Positions 13,601-28,000 of a stretch of DNA of 64,000 bases are shown here, piece after piece; positions within the stretch are counted from its first letter, which is position 1, and every line of letters begins with the position of its first letter. This DNA comes from Cladorhizidae sp. MBARI D1340-BT2 (Eukaryota; Porifera; Demospongiae; Poecilosclerida; Cladorhizidae): assembly GCA_028752905.1 (NCBI GenBank), contig JAQNBH010000015.1, positions 987,437 through 1,051,436 of the forward strand, read 5' to 3'. Below the pieces are notes generated by a model that searched no databases, had not been told where the DNA came from, and was given only the letters and a program-made list of their open reading frames with translations. The translations under genes were made by a program, and so were the position numbers.

Positions 13601-16600
13601 TGCCCCCACCACACACACACAGAACACATACATGCCCTCACCACACACACAGAACACATACATGCCCTCACCACACACACACACAGAACACATACATGCC
13701 CTCACCAGACACACAGAACACATACATGCCCTCACCACACACACACAGAACACATACATGCCCTCACCACACACACACACAGAACACACACATGCCCCCA
13801 CCACACACACACAGAACACATACATGCCCTCACCACACACACACAGAACACATACATGCCCTCACCAGACACACACACAGAACACATACATGCCCTCACC
13901 AGACCCACACAGAACACACACATGCCCCCACCACACACACACAGAACACATACATGCCCTCACCACACACACACAGAACACATACATGCCCTCACCACAC
14001 ACACACAGAACACACACATGCCCTCACCAGACACACAGAACACACACATGCCCCCACCACACACACACAGAACACATACATGCCCTCACCACACACACAG
14101 AACACATACATGCCCTCACCACACACACACACAGAACACATACATGCCCTCACCAGACACACAGAACACATACATGCCCTCACCACACACACACAGAACA
14201 CATACATGCCCTCACCACACACACACACAGAACACACACATGCCCCCACCACACACACACAGAACACATACATGCCCTCACCACACACACACAGAACACA
14301 TACATGCCCTCACCAGACACACACACAGAACACATACATGCCCTCACCAGACCCACACAGAACACACACATGCCCCCACCACACACACACAGCACACATA
14401 CATGCCCCACCAGACACACAGAACACATACATGCCCTCACCACACACACACAGAACACACATGCCCCCCACCACACTCACTCACACAGTCCAAGCCAAAA
14501 AAACATGCTGGTTGTGTTGCATACAATGTTAAAAAATGCATACCGTGAACGTAAATAAACGCACACCGTCAAACGCTAACCAGCTCAACGGAAACCAATG
14601 GTAGTAAACGGATAAACCAACCGTCTGCTTAGCGGTGCTGAAGCGCAAGCACTTGGCAATTAAAAAAAGAAGTGTCAGTGCGCTAGTAAGCCTCAGTAGC
14701 ATAGTGAGCGGTTTTCAAGCCTTCTCTTCATTCCAGAGCCTTCACTCTTCCCACCTGAAGTTTGCAGTCTAGTCTAAGCTCCTGTTCCGTACATCAGTCG
14801 AGCCATCAAGAAGCAGTGCAGTCGAGAGTCTGTCCTACCTGAAGCATTTTGTTCCATACCGTAGGTCTCCACACTTCTTTCTTGCTGATTTATAGCAAGC
14901 TAGAAGAGAGGACACCTTACGCTCGATAGTAGAACGAAAGTGCTTCAGGTAGAAGACAGGTGCTCGACTGCACTGCTGAGCTCTCACTCGGACCGACACT
15001 CTAGCACAGTACAGGGACTACTTCAGGTGGGAAGAATGAAGGTTCTGGAACTAATCCTAGCCCTCCTATCAGATGCTCAGGAGACTTGCACTACTTCAGG
15101 TGGGAAGAATGAAGGTTCTGAACTAATCCTAGCCCTCCTATCAGATGCTCAGGAGACTTGCACTACTTCAGGTGGGAAGAATGAAGGTTCTGAACTAATC
15201 CTAGCCCTCCTATCAGATGCTCAGGAGACTTGCACTACTTCAGGTGGGAAGAATGAAGGTTCTGGAACTAATCCTAGCCCTCCTATCAGATGCTCAGGAG
15301 ACTTGCACTACTTCAGGTGGGAAGAATGAAGGTTCTGAACTAATCCTAGCCCTCCTATCAGATGCTCAGAGGAATTGCACTACTTCAGGTGGGAAGAATG
15401 AAGGTTCTGGAACTAATCCTAGCCCTCCTATCAGATGCTCAGGAGACTTGCACTACTTCAGGTGGGAAGAATGAAGGTTCTGAACTAATCCTAGCCCTCC
15501 TATCAGATGCTCAGGAGACTTGCACTACTTCAGGTGGGAAGAATGAAGGTTCTGAACTAATCCTAGCCCTCCTATCAGATGCTCAGAGGAATTGCACTAC
15601 TTCAGGTGGGAAGAATGAAGGTTCTGGAACTACTCCTATCAGATGCTCAGAGGACTTGCACTACTTCAGGTGGGAAGAATGAAGTTCTGGAACTAATCCT
15701 AGCCCTCCTATCAGATGCTCAGGAGACTTGCACTACTTCAGGTGGGAAGAATGAAGGTTCTGAACTAATCCTAGCCCTCCTATCAGATGCTCAGGGGCCT
15801 TGCACTACTTCAGGTGGGAAGAATGAAGGTTCTGGAACTAATCCTAGCCCTCCTATCAGATGCTCAGAGGAATTGCACTACTTCAGGTGGGAAGAATGAA
15901 GGTTCTGAACTAATCCTAGCCCTCCTATCAGATGCTCAGGGGCCTTGCACTACTTCAGGTGGGAAGAATGAAGGTTCTGGAACTAATCCTAGCCCTCCTA
16001 TCAGATGCTCAGGGGCCTTGCACTACTTCAGGTGGGAAGAATGAAGGTTCTGAACTAATCCTAGCCCTCCTATCAGATGCTCAGGAGACTTGCACTACTT
16101 CAGGTGGGAAGAATGAAGGTTCTGAACTAATCCTAACCCTCCTATCAGATGCTCAGGGGCCTTGCACTACTTCAGGTGGGAAGAATGAAGGTTCTGAACT
16201 AATCCTAGCCCTCCTATCAGATGCTCAGGGGCCTTGCACTACTTCAGGTGGGAAGAACGAAGGTTCTGAACTAATCCTAACCCTCCTATCAGATGCTCAG
16301 GGGCCTTGCACTACTTCAGGTGGGAAGAATGAAGGTTCTGGACTAATCCTAGCCATCCTATCCGAAAATGAAATAGACGAGCGTCAGAAGCTCCTTTTTT
16401 TAAATGTTTTATTTTTTCCATTTTTTTGTAATGATATAAAATGTTTTAATTCAATCGTGTTCTTTGTCGAACAAAATATATAATCCTCTGAATTGAGAAA
16501 AATGTTCAGAATTTTAAAAAAATTGGTAATAGTCCCACTTTTGAGTGACGACCTTCAAATCAACGGTGAAAGGAGTGGCCTGGCACTAAGTTAGGTGGAG

Positions 16601-19600
16601 CAATGGATGCTAACTTCATTGAAGCTTGAAGACAAACTGGAGAAGGCTGAAGCACTGGGGGTAGAAGTGGCACACAGTGGGTTAGCTCCCTCTGGTTCTT
16701 CTCCAACAAAGAACATTCTATTATATATGCCAAAGAGAAGAAAGAAATGCACAATCACACTGTCCATTACATTATTCATTTTGGATGCATAACCACTTTT
16801 TTAAATTTTAATCCATCTCCAAATAAGAACGTGCCATCAGATAGGTGCAATGTGGTTAGGCAGCTGGAAAAATTTGTACACATGTTAGTGGAGACCTTGG
16901 AAGGGAACTAGGGGCATCACCAAAATCCTACCTATACCAAAATCCTATCATTTGTTGCCATGAGCATGTTCAAATAACCTTAGGAAGAGGACTGTCTACA
17001 TTTCCCCTCTCCCACTAACTCCCTCTTCTATAACAATCTAAATAAAATCTATGCTGCAGTTAGAGAACACTGATATACAAACTATCCACTAGTCAAGACA
17101 CTGTAGTTTAACACTATCAACACTTTATACACATTGAGAGCACGTTATGATGCTAAAGGCTTGCACACAAAGGCTATCAAGTTTTGCTAAGCCTTTCTTA
17201 CGGAACAACTTAAAGGCTTGCAAATGCTAAGCTATGACTGTCAAACCTGTGAAGGTCCAGCTACTAGCTGAAAAGAGGTATTGACTTTATATCACAATCA
17301 CACAGAATCTACTCACTGTTTTTCACCGTGGGATTCAGGATATCTTTTCAACAACTTATGTTGGTAGAACAGGAGCTGTAAAACAAAGATGATCTATCCT
17401 TTCAAAAGCTCGAAGCAAAGACAAGTCCCAGCAGCTAAAAAAATAACTTGCCACGTGGCACAAATCTTGTGCACTTTGGTGACCTTAGGAAGGCTGCGCG
17501 GACGCACTGACCTTTTAGTCAGTGTCGCTGCGGCCCAAAAGTCGCATAAACGTTAACCATTTTTTTGCATTTGTTGTTACTTTTAGTAACAGTTGGAAAC
17601 GGTAAGCATCCACGTGCGTTTGAAATAAACACAACCAACCAGCATGTTTTTTACCTCTACTGTACATGCCCCCACCACACACACGCCGCCACCACACACA
17701 CCCCCACCACACACACCACACATGCCCCCACCACACACACACATACATGCGCCCCCACCACACACACACATACATGCCCCCACCACACACACACATACAT
17801 GCCCCCACCACACACACACATACATGCCCCACCACCACACACACACACATACATGCCCCCACCACACACACACATACATGCCCCACCACACACACATACA
17901 TGCCCCCACCACACACACGCCGCCACCACACACACCCCCACCACACACACCACACATGCCCCCACCACACACACACATACATGCGCCCCCACCACACACA
18001 CACATACATGCCCCCACCACACACACACATACATGCCCCCACCACACACACACATACATGCCCCACCACCACACACACACACATACATGCCCCCACCACA
18101 CACACACATACATGCCCCACCACACACACATACATGCCCCCACCACACACACACATGCCCCCACCACACACACATACATGCCCCCACCACACACACACAT
18201 ACATGCCCCACCACCACACACACACACATACATGCCCCCACCACACACACACATACATGCCCCACCACACACACATACATGCCCCCACCACACACACATA
18301 CATGCCCCCACCACACACACACATACATGCCCCCACCACACACACACATACATGCCCCACCACACACACATACATGCCCCCACCACACACACATACATGC
18401 CCCCACCACACACACACATACATGCCCCCACCACACACACACATACATGCACACACATACACAGTAACTTACCAAGGAAGGTACAGTGAAGACCTGGACT
18501 GTCATATTGGTGGCCTACATAGAGGAATATCATTTTTACATACTGTATAAAGATATGCACTACTACTACTACATCTATTACTATTACTACTATTATTACT
18601 ATTACTACTACTACTACTACTACTTCAATACTAATACACTATTACTACTACTATATTACTGTTACTACTACTACTACTTCTACTGTAACTACTACTATAT
18701 TACTACTATTATTACTACAACTACTATACTGCTACTACTATTAATACTATACTATACTGTACTGTTACTACACTATTACTAGTATACTATGATTAGACTT
18801 ACACTACCATACTACCTACTGCACTACTACTGTATCTAACCCGCAACTGTATGCTTTTCTCAAGCCAGCCAAAGAATGATTGTGTACTTACCGACACATC
18901 GTAATGGTGGGAGTCCTCCACAAAGTTCTTCTGTAGCTGACGATAGTTAAAAGCCAAGATGACAGCGAGCTGCTGCTTATAGACGGAGTCCATGAACACA
19001 CTGCTCAACACCAACCTGTGCCACGACAGCCTCGCACCTGAGTGTGTGTACACATATAATGTAACGCTTACAGTCCGGGAATGAGTCGGACATCTTCCGA
19101 ACATATCATTATCCTGTATTTATCAATTTGTGCAGTCATTTCCGAGCAGCACTAACTAATGTCCTAGAACACCAGCGTGCGCACAACACCAGCGTGCGCA
19201 GAACACCACGGCATTATCTTGCTAGTCTGTTCCTTGTCTTGCATACGCTAACTCTGTTCTTGTGAGCATTTGTGCAAATTAGCTTCAGCCTGTTCTATCT
19301 TACTTTTTGCCAACTCAAGTTGTGATTTTATGTTTTGTGAGTTTTTCTTTGCTAGTCTGAGTTTTGTATTCAAGGAGGTCAAGCTTAGCTTCTTCTGCGT
19401 AATATTCAAGACCTACTTGTCGAGTCTTTCCCAGAGTGGTTGTGCCTGCATGAAGGGAAGTTGCTATCATCAGCTGAAGAGCCGGCCAAGTGAAGGGAAG
19501 GAGCATGAAACATACAAGAAGTGGGTCGCCAGGACGACCACGAGTGTCAGATGCTGACATGGCTGGGCTGGGAGTGTCAGACGCTGACATGGCTGGACTG

Positions 19601-22600
19601 GGAGTGTCAGATGCTGACATGGCTGGACTGGGAGTGTCAGACGCTGACATGGCTGGGCTGTGAGTGTCAGACGCTGACATGGCTGGGCTGGGAGTGTCAG
19701 ACGCTGACATGGCTGGGCTGGGGGTATCAGACGCTGACATGGCTGGGCTGGGAGTGTCAGACGTTGACATGGCTGGGCTGGGAGTGTCAGACGCTGACAT
19801 GGCTGGGCTGTGAGTGTCAGACGCTGACATGGCTGGGCTGGGAGTGTCAGACGCTGACATGGCTGGGCTGGGAGTGTCAGACGCTGACATGGCTGGGCTG
19901 GGGGTATCAGACGCTGACATGGCTGGGCTGGGAGTGTCAGACGTTGACATGGCTGGGCTGGGAGTGTCAGACGCTGACATGGCTGGGCTGGGAGTGTCAG
20001 ACGCTGACATGGCTGGACTGGGAGTGTCAGACGCTGACATGGCTGGGCTGGGAGTGTCAGACGCTGACATGGCTGGGCTGGGAGTGTCAGACGCTGACAT
20101 TGCTGGACTGTGAGTGTCAGACGCTGACATGGCTGGGCTGGGAGTGTCAGACGCTGACATGGCTGGGCTGGGAGTGTCAGACGCTGACATGGCTGGACTG
20201 GGAGTGTCAGACGCTGACATGGCTGGGCTGGGAGTGTCAGACGCAGACATGGCTGGGCTGGGAGTGTCAGACGCTGACATGGCCGGACTGTGGATCGGGA
20301 GTGGAGGCAGGTGTGAAAGTTGTGATGAGGCTAAAGTGTCAAGTGTGCACAAAGTTTAGAGATGGAAGGAGGAACTTCAACGACAAATGGATACATGGTG
20401 CAGATTCTATACAACTACTACCAATGTCGCTGACCATGCTAAGTCCGACCAACATGTGCATGCCATGTCCGACCAACATGTGCATGCCATGGACCTCCCC
20501 AGGAACATTTGCTTCATGTGCTCCAATTGCAGAGTCACTTACTTCTCTGCCCAAAGATGAATGGAGAAGGCTGAGGGTAAAGTTCGATATTGCCTATTTC
20601 GTGGTAACTGATCGGCTTGCCTTTCGAAAGTCCCTGGGATCTGTGATCTTGAGGTAAGGCATGGACCCACCTCCACCGAAATGCTGCTAAGGAGTTTGTT
20701 CACTACATTGCTGAATTGTGGTCAGGATTTGTTCTTCCATCTCTGAAGGGACTTCCCCCCCCTACTGATGGATGCCTCTACTCACCAGAGCAAGGTTGAC
20801 AACATACATCCGCTAGTTATCTGTGTGACCAGAACAGTGCTGATGAGAGGATGCACAAGAGGATGACTAGAGTAGTAGAAGATCCACTAGATGACTGGTT
20901 CTGAATTTCCCTGCAAGTTTCCACCATGGTGCTGCTATCCATCTCAGTGGTGTGCTAAGCTTAGAAAGCCTAGTCATGGTGGTGTGCTAAGCTTAGAAAG
21001 CCTAGTCATGGTGGTATACTAAGCTTAGAAAGCCTAGTCATGGTGGCATGCTAAGCTTAGAAAGCCTAGTCATGGTGGTATGCTAAGCCTAGTCATGGTG
21101 GCATGCTAAGCTTAGAAAGCCTAGTCATGGTGGCGTGCTAAGCTTAGAAAGCCTAGTCATGGTGGTATACTAAGCTTAGAAAGCCTGGTCATGGTGGCAT
21201 GCTAAGCTTATAAAGCCTAGTCATGGTGGCGTGCTAAGCTTAGAAAACCTAGTCATGGTGGCATGCTAAGCTCAGAAAGCCTAATCATGGTGGCATGCTA
21301 AGCTTAGAAAGTCTAGTCATGGTGGTATGCTAAGCTTAGAAAGCCTAGTCATGGTGGCGTGCTAAGCTTAGAAAGCCTCGTCATGGTGGCATGCTAAGCT
21401 TAGAAAGCCTCGTCATGGTGGCATGCTAAGCTTAGAAAGCCTAGTCATGGTAAGCCTAGTCATGGTGGCATGCTAAGCTTAGAAAGCCTAGTCATGGTGG
21501 CATGCTAAGCTTAGAAAGCCTAGTCATGGTGGCGTGCTAAGCTTAGAAAACCTAGTCATGGTGGCATGCTAAGCTCAGAAAACCTAGTCATGGTGGCATG
21601 CTAAGCTTAGAAAGCCTAGTCATGGTGGCATGCTACGCTTAGAAAGCCTAGTCATGGTGGCATGCTAAGCTTAGAAAGCCTAGTCATGGTGGCATGCTAC
21701 GCTTAGAAAGCCTCGTCATGGTTACTGGAAGCAGCACAAGAAACGTATGGAAGCACCAGATGCCACACCCTCTGGCACAGACAATGATGATGAGGAGGAG
21801 GACAAGCTGTTACTTGATGACTGACTCAATCTGTTACTTGCCTTCTCAGTTTCATAGTCATCACTTGATGATTTGAGTGACATGAAAGCAGACAAATGGT
21901 AAATTGATTGTACTCTGACAACAGATGTTGGCACTGCACCAGCACCAACACCACTCTGGGGGGGGGGGGGGGGGGAGGCTGACAATATGAGGCACACACT
22001 GCACCAACATCACACTGGGTTGAAGTAGGTTGACAATAGCTACCGTATTCACTCGAATATAAGCCGCGACTTGTATTTATTTCAGCCAAATCAAAATTGC
22101 GATCTTCAAGCATTGCGCTTGCGCAGTGCCAAGCCAGTCTTGCGCTATTGTTCTGACGCAATCTTTTTGTGCGTCATTGTGGTTGTGATTGTTTCATTTC
22201 AAACATTGAGCTAGGTAGTAGTTGGCTGGCTAGAGTTCCTAATCGCTATCGTAATCTACAATGAGTTCGTTATGTTCGATCTGTTCTTCATCCTCTTCGT
22301 CCAAGGAAGCAAATGGATCTTCTCCACCGCTGTCACTTCCTTCCAACAGCTGGCGAGTAGCTTGAGTAATGGCTGGGATAGCTAAAGCTGCTACTTTATC
22401 GACTTTGAGGCAGTGAATTTCTCCATATTCAGACCGGTCCACCTTCACAGTGATGCCACAAGCACGGAATGATTTCTTGATCAACTCGGCAGACTAGCTA
22501 ATGATAAACGACTGCGTGTGTGCAAGAGCGGTGGTGTAATTAACTTGGTGTGTTACATTTGGAGTGCGGCTTTCAGAGCGACTTCTATTCAGTGTGCGAC

Positions 22601-24721
22601 TTATATTCGAGTGAATATGGTATATGGGGACACACACTGGATCAACACCACCCTGGGTTGAGGCAGGTTGAAGTAGGTTGACAATAGCTCTATGGGGACA
22701 CACACTGGACCAACATCACACTGGGTTAAGGCAGGTTGAAGTAGGATGACAATAGCTCTATGGGGACACACACTGGACCAACATCACACTGGGTGGAGGC
22801 AGGTTGAAGTAGGTTGACAATAGCTCTATGGGGACACACACTGGACCAACATCACACTGGGTGGAGGCAGGTTGAAGTAGGATGACAATAGCTCTATGGG
22901 GACACACACTGGACCAACATCACACTGGGTTAAGGCAGGTTGAAGTAGGATGACAATAACCAACATCACACTGGGTGGAGGCAGGTTGAAGTAGGTTGAC
23001 AATAGCTCTATGGGGACACACACTGGACCAACACCACACTGGATGGAGGCAGGGTGAAGTAGGTTGACAATAGCTCTATGGGGACACACACTGGACCAAC
23101 ACCACACTGGGTGGAGGCAGGTTGACAACAGCTCTATGGGGCCACACACTGGACCAACACCACACTGAGTTAAGGCAGGTTGAAGTAGGTTGACAATAGC
23201 TCTATGGAGATATGCATTTCAGTGTGCTTACTTATCCAAAGGGAACTATCGGAATTAAATAATCTATCCAGAGCTGAGTTGTGAGCCCCATGAAGAGTCG
23301 AGTCCACAAACACTTGTGAGATGATGCGACGAAAGGCAGCCTTCTCTGCAAACTCCTTGAGCTGTGCCAGCACAGCAATGGCACATTCTTGGTGGGATGC
23401 CACCACCGAGTGGAGCTTCTCAGTCCGGAGAACAGGAGTACTCACATCAGACTGCACACACATCATCAACAACAGAGATGTGAGGGCATGCATCCACCTT
23501 CCTGCTCTTCCCCACACATCATCAACAACAGAGATGTGAGGGCATGCATCCACCTTCCTGCTGGCCTGACTAATTCCACTCAAGTCTTGCATTAAATTAA
23601 GGAATGTCCAATACTGCACAGGGATAATTCATGGATGTCCAGTTCAAAGTTATTGCCCACAGAATACTACTAGCCATACATGTACCTACTCTGAGTATCC
23701 AGGATCATCGCTAGCCCTACAACCACTGCCACAAGGATGGCCTAGACCTACACCACTGCCACCACTGGATTTAATTTAAGTGGACAACAACTCTGAGCTT
23801 TGGACATGCATGAATGACCCTGTGACCTGTGGCAGTATATTGGACACACTTGCCTGTATATGTATATATATAGACTCACACTGATGTGCTTGCCAGCTTC
23901 TTCACAAACAGCTTCGGTGCCTGACTTGACAACAGCTCGGCCCTAGATATGTACACACACACACACACACACATGCACACAACACACACAGGAGAACAAC
24001 ACTCACTTGACTGAGCTTTACATGAAGTGTGCATAGGCTAATACACAGTTTAGACACGGGCTAGGTAGGACACAGGCTAGAATATGGCCTAGGTTATGCA
24101 GGCTAATTAAGATAATTATTCTTTGCTTGTTGACTTGCTACCTTAGCACTGGTTCACAGGGCATGCCTGGAAGTGCTTGCTGGCTGCTACTGGTTCACAG
24201 GGCATGCCTGGAAGTGCTTGCTGGTTGCTACCTTAGCACTGGTTCACAGGACATGCCTGGAAGTGCTTGCTGGCTGCTACCTTAGAACTGGTTCACAGGG
24301 CATGCCTGGAAGTGCTTGCTGGCTGCTACCTTAGCACTGGTTCACAGGACATGCCTGGAAGTGCTTGCTGGCTGCTCCTTAGCACTGGTTCACAGGGCAT
24401 GCCTGGAAGTGCTGATATAGCCTGCTAACAGTACATCTCAAGGTGCCCTGTAGTTGGCCAAGTGAAGCAGCAGGTGGCTGCTGCCTCGTGGATGCACGCA
24501 CGCACATACACACCTTTCTGTCCGTCATAACGACCATTGCCCCTGCCTCAGTGTGACCCACGCCCACATTGTGAGTAAGTATGCTCATCACCTGCAGCAC
24601 GTGATTGCAAGTAAGGTCATAAAGGTCATCATCACATAGAGTGCAACCAAACCTGCTGGTAACTGTGCAGTTCATCATTGTAGAGGAGCAACACATAGGT
24701 GTCCTGTGACAGCAAGCTTCT

Positions 24722-24769
<48 letters not shown>

Positions 24770-24809
24770 AGAGAAAACAAGGCATTAGGTGTGTGTGTCT
24801 GTGCATGCG

Positions 24810-24863
<54 letters not shown>

Positions 24864-25030
24864 CTGCAGATTTGCCCACTTGCAGATGAGCAGGGAGAGT
24901 CTGGTCAGGGGAGGTGAGCACACTTACACAGTACCACACCATGGCCGAGAAGAACTGTAGTGCTCTCGCCAGTAAGTCAGAAGACAGAGCTTCAGTGGGA
25001 TCCACCTGTAAGCAAGTGAAGTGTACATGG

Positions 25031-25063
<33 letters not shown>

Positions 25064-28000
25064 CATGCATTACCCACACACACACATGCATGCATGCACA
25101 CACACACACACACACATGCATGCATGCACACACACACACATGCACGCACACTGGCATAGTGGTCTCCCCATTGAACAAGGCAGACACTCATAAGCACTGG
25201 TGCATATACACACATAACATGGACCAGTTATTTATACACAGGAACAGTGCTGGGCCACTGGCCTCTAGCTACACTCTAAGTGCTGGTGTAATTAACTTGG
25301 ACCAGTTATTTATACACAGGAACAGTGCTGGGCCACTGGCCTCTAGCTACAGTGCTGGTGTAATTAACTTGGACCAGTTATTTATACACAGGAACAGTGC
25401 TGGGCCACTGGCCTCTAGCTACATTCTAAGTGCTGGTGTAATTAACATGGACCAGTTATTTATACACAGGAACAGTGCTGGGCCACGGGCCTCTAGCTAC
25501 ACTCTAAGTGCTGGTGTGCTGGTGTAATTAACTTGGACCAGTTATTTATACACAGGAACAGTGCTGGGCCACTGGCCTCTAGCTACAGTGCTGGTGTAAT
25601 TAACTTGGACCAGTTATTTATACACAGGAACAGTGCTGGGACACTGGCCTCTAGCTACACTCTAAGCGCTGGTGTAATTAACTTGGACCAGTTATTTATA
25701 AACAGGAACAGTGCTGGGACACTGGCCTCTAGCTACACTCTAAGCGCTGGTGTAATTAACTTGGACCAGTTATTTATACACAGGAACAGTGCTGGGCCAC
25801 TGGCCTCTAGCTACACTCTAAGTGCTGGTGTAATTAACTTGGACCAGTTATTTATACACAGGAACAGTGCTGGGCCACTGGCCTCTAGCTACACTCTAAG
25901 TGCTGGTGTAATTAACTTGGACCAGTTATTTATAAACTCGTCACAGGCATTACCCCTATTCGTTAGCACCCATTGAGGACAAACTTACTATCAACCCTGT
26001 AACTGCCTTAGTTTAGCCATCGGGATTTTGGGTGTGGCTTGGCCATGACATCAGAGGACTAGTCGAATTACCCTATCCCCAGGTCCCACCCAGGTCCCAC
26101 CCAGGGCAAAAGATTTACTCGTACAGATAGTAGAAAGTGTAGAAATAAGGGTGTGTCCTACTTTGGTGCTCCATACCTGCCACATGGTTCATAGTGAGCG
26201 ATGTCTGCCTGTTGCTAGAGGCGTGACTACTCCTAGAGGCGTGACTACTCCTAGAGGTGCGACTACTCCTAGAGGCGTGGCTACTCCTAGAGGTGTGGCT
26301 ACTCCTAGAGGCGTGGCTACTCCTAGAGGCGTGGCTACTCCTAGAGGCATGGCTACTCCTAGAGGCATGACTACTCCTAGAGGTGTGACTACTCCTAGAG
26401 GTGTGGCTACTCCTAGAGGTGTGACTATTCCTAGAGGTGTGGCTACTCCTAGAGGCATGGCTACTCCTAGAGGCGTGGCTACTCCTAGAGGCGTGACTAC
26501 TCCTAGAGGCGTGACTACTCCTAGAGGCGTGACTACTCCTAGAGGTGTGACTACTCCTAGAGGTGTGGCTACTCCTAGAGGCGTGGCTACTCCTAGAGGC
26601 GTGACTACTCCTAGAGGCGTGACTACTCCTAGAGGTGTGACTACTCCTAGAGGCGTGGCTACTCCTAGAGGCATGACTACTCCTAGAGGTGTGACTACTC
26701 CAAGAGGCATGGCTACTCCTAGAGGTGTGACTACACCTAGAGGCGTAGCTACACCTAGAGGCGTGGCTACTCCTATGGGCATGACTACTCCTAGAGGTGT
26801 GACTACTCCTAGAGGTGTGACTACTCCTAGAGGTGCGACTACTCCTAGAGGTGCGACTACTCCTAGAGGTGTGACTACTCCTAGAGTTGCGGCTATTCCT
26901 AGAGGTGTGACTACTCCTAGAGTTGCGACTACTCCTAGAGTTGCGACTACTCCTAGTTGCGACTACTCCTAGAGGTGCGACTACTCCTAGAGGCGTGACT
27001 ACTCCTAGAGGTGTGACTACTCCTAGAGGTGTAACTACTCCTAGAGGCATGACTACTCCTAGAGGCGTGACTACTCCTAGAGGCGTGACTACTCCTAGAG
27101 GTGTGGCTACACCTAGTGGCGTGGCTACTCCTAGGCGTGACTACTCCTAGAGGTGTGACTACTCCTAGAGGTGTGACTACTCCTAGAGGTGCGACTACTC
27201 CTAGAGGTGTGGCTACTCCTAGAGGTGTGGCTACTCCTAGAGGTGTGACTACTCCTAGAGGTGTGACTACTCCTAGAGGCATGGCTACTCCTAGAGGCGT
27301 GGCTACTCCTAGAGGCGTGGCTACTCCTAGAGGCGTGGCTACTCCTAGAGGCGTGACTACTCCTAGAGGTGTGGCTACTCCTAGATGTATGACTACTACT
27401 AGAGGCGTGGCTACTCCTAGAGGTGTGGCTATTACTAGAGGCAGGGCCGATACTTGGTGTGAGGTTGAGAGCTGCTAACAGGCCACATTAGGTGCTGACA
27501 CATCACAGAAGTCATATTTGTATGATCTTGTGTACATTGGGTATGTGCAGGGTTTCATACCGGGGGGGGGGGGGGGGGGGCTGGGATTTGTTCAGTCAGC
27601 ACCACCTTGAGCCAATGCATGGAGTCCATTGCAAAGCTCAGCACTTACTTTGAAGTATCAATTGGTTTTTGTTCTTCATGACTGAAAAACACGAGCAATT
27701 CCTAATTAAGTCACACCCACTCAAACTCTAATGATCCGTTCAATCATGACATCATCATTAATCATGGTGGAGATGGTTAGGTATGAAGGGAGTGGCTAAT
27801 ATTGCCACTCTACTTTCTTCTGGGTAGAACCCAGTTAATTTGGAGAGTCCCTATGTTATGCTCTAAATCACTTGCTACTTCAGCTCTAGATAGTTATGGT
27901 ATATATTCCATTTTTGTTTTGTCAAAGCAATTGACGACTACATCTGCTGTTTTCTGTAAACATCCGCATTCCAGCAACTGCAGTGTTTCTCTAGGCCAGA

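Larger units (their letters stand above)
14486..17662. mobile_element. DNA transposon with CAGT... inverted ends (pogo/Tc1-like, non-autonomous)
   Basis: Seen: the left end reads CAGTCCAAGCC followed by AAAAAACATGCTGGTTG; the reverse complement of the right end reads CAGTAGAGG followed by TAAAAAACATGCTGGTTG. The 17-base core is identical and TGTGTT follows on both sides. The right end is followed by TA; the left is preceded by CA, possibly a mutated TA. Both flanks are ATGCCCCCACCACAC-type array sequence. Known: TA target and CAGT ends are common in pogo/Tc1 elements. Inside there is no recognisable transposase, but there is a 72-bp array (15010-16362). Subterminal AAACG-type motifs resemble those of the 29024-30885 element. 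Confidence 0.6.

Noticed and set aside
12925..14558. His/Thr/Pro-rich proteins of more than 520 residues
   Set aside because: All three plus frames of a CA-rich array are open; the real feature is UBR1/2 exon 11 on the other strand beside it.
14940..16483. 24-residue-repeat protein ([10 protein letters not shown])
   Set aside because: Frame is broken repeatedly by 73-bp units, the array lies inside a transposon, and codon variation shows no sign of selection on the protein.
26115..27478. SRSSHA, PLGVVT and TPRGVT repeat proteins on both strands
   Set aside because: An 18-bp array without stops gives open frames on both strands; composition follows the repeat only.
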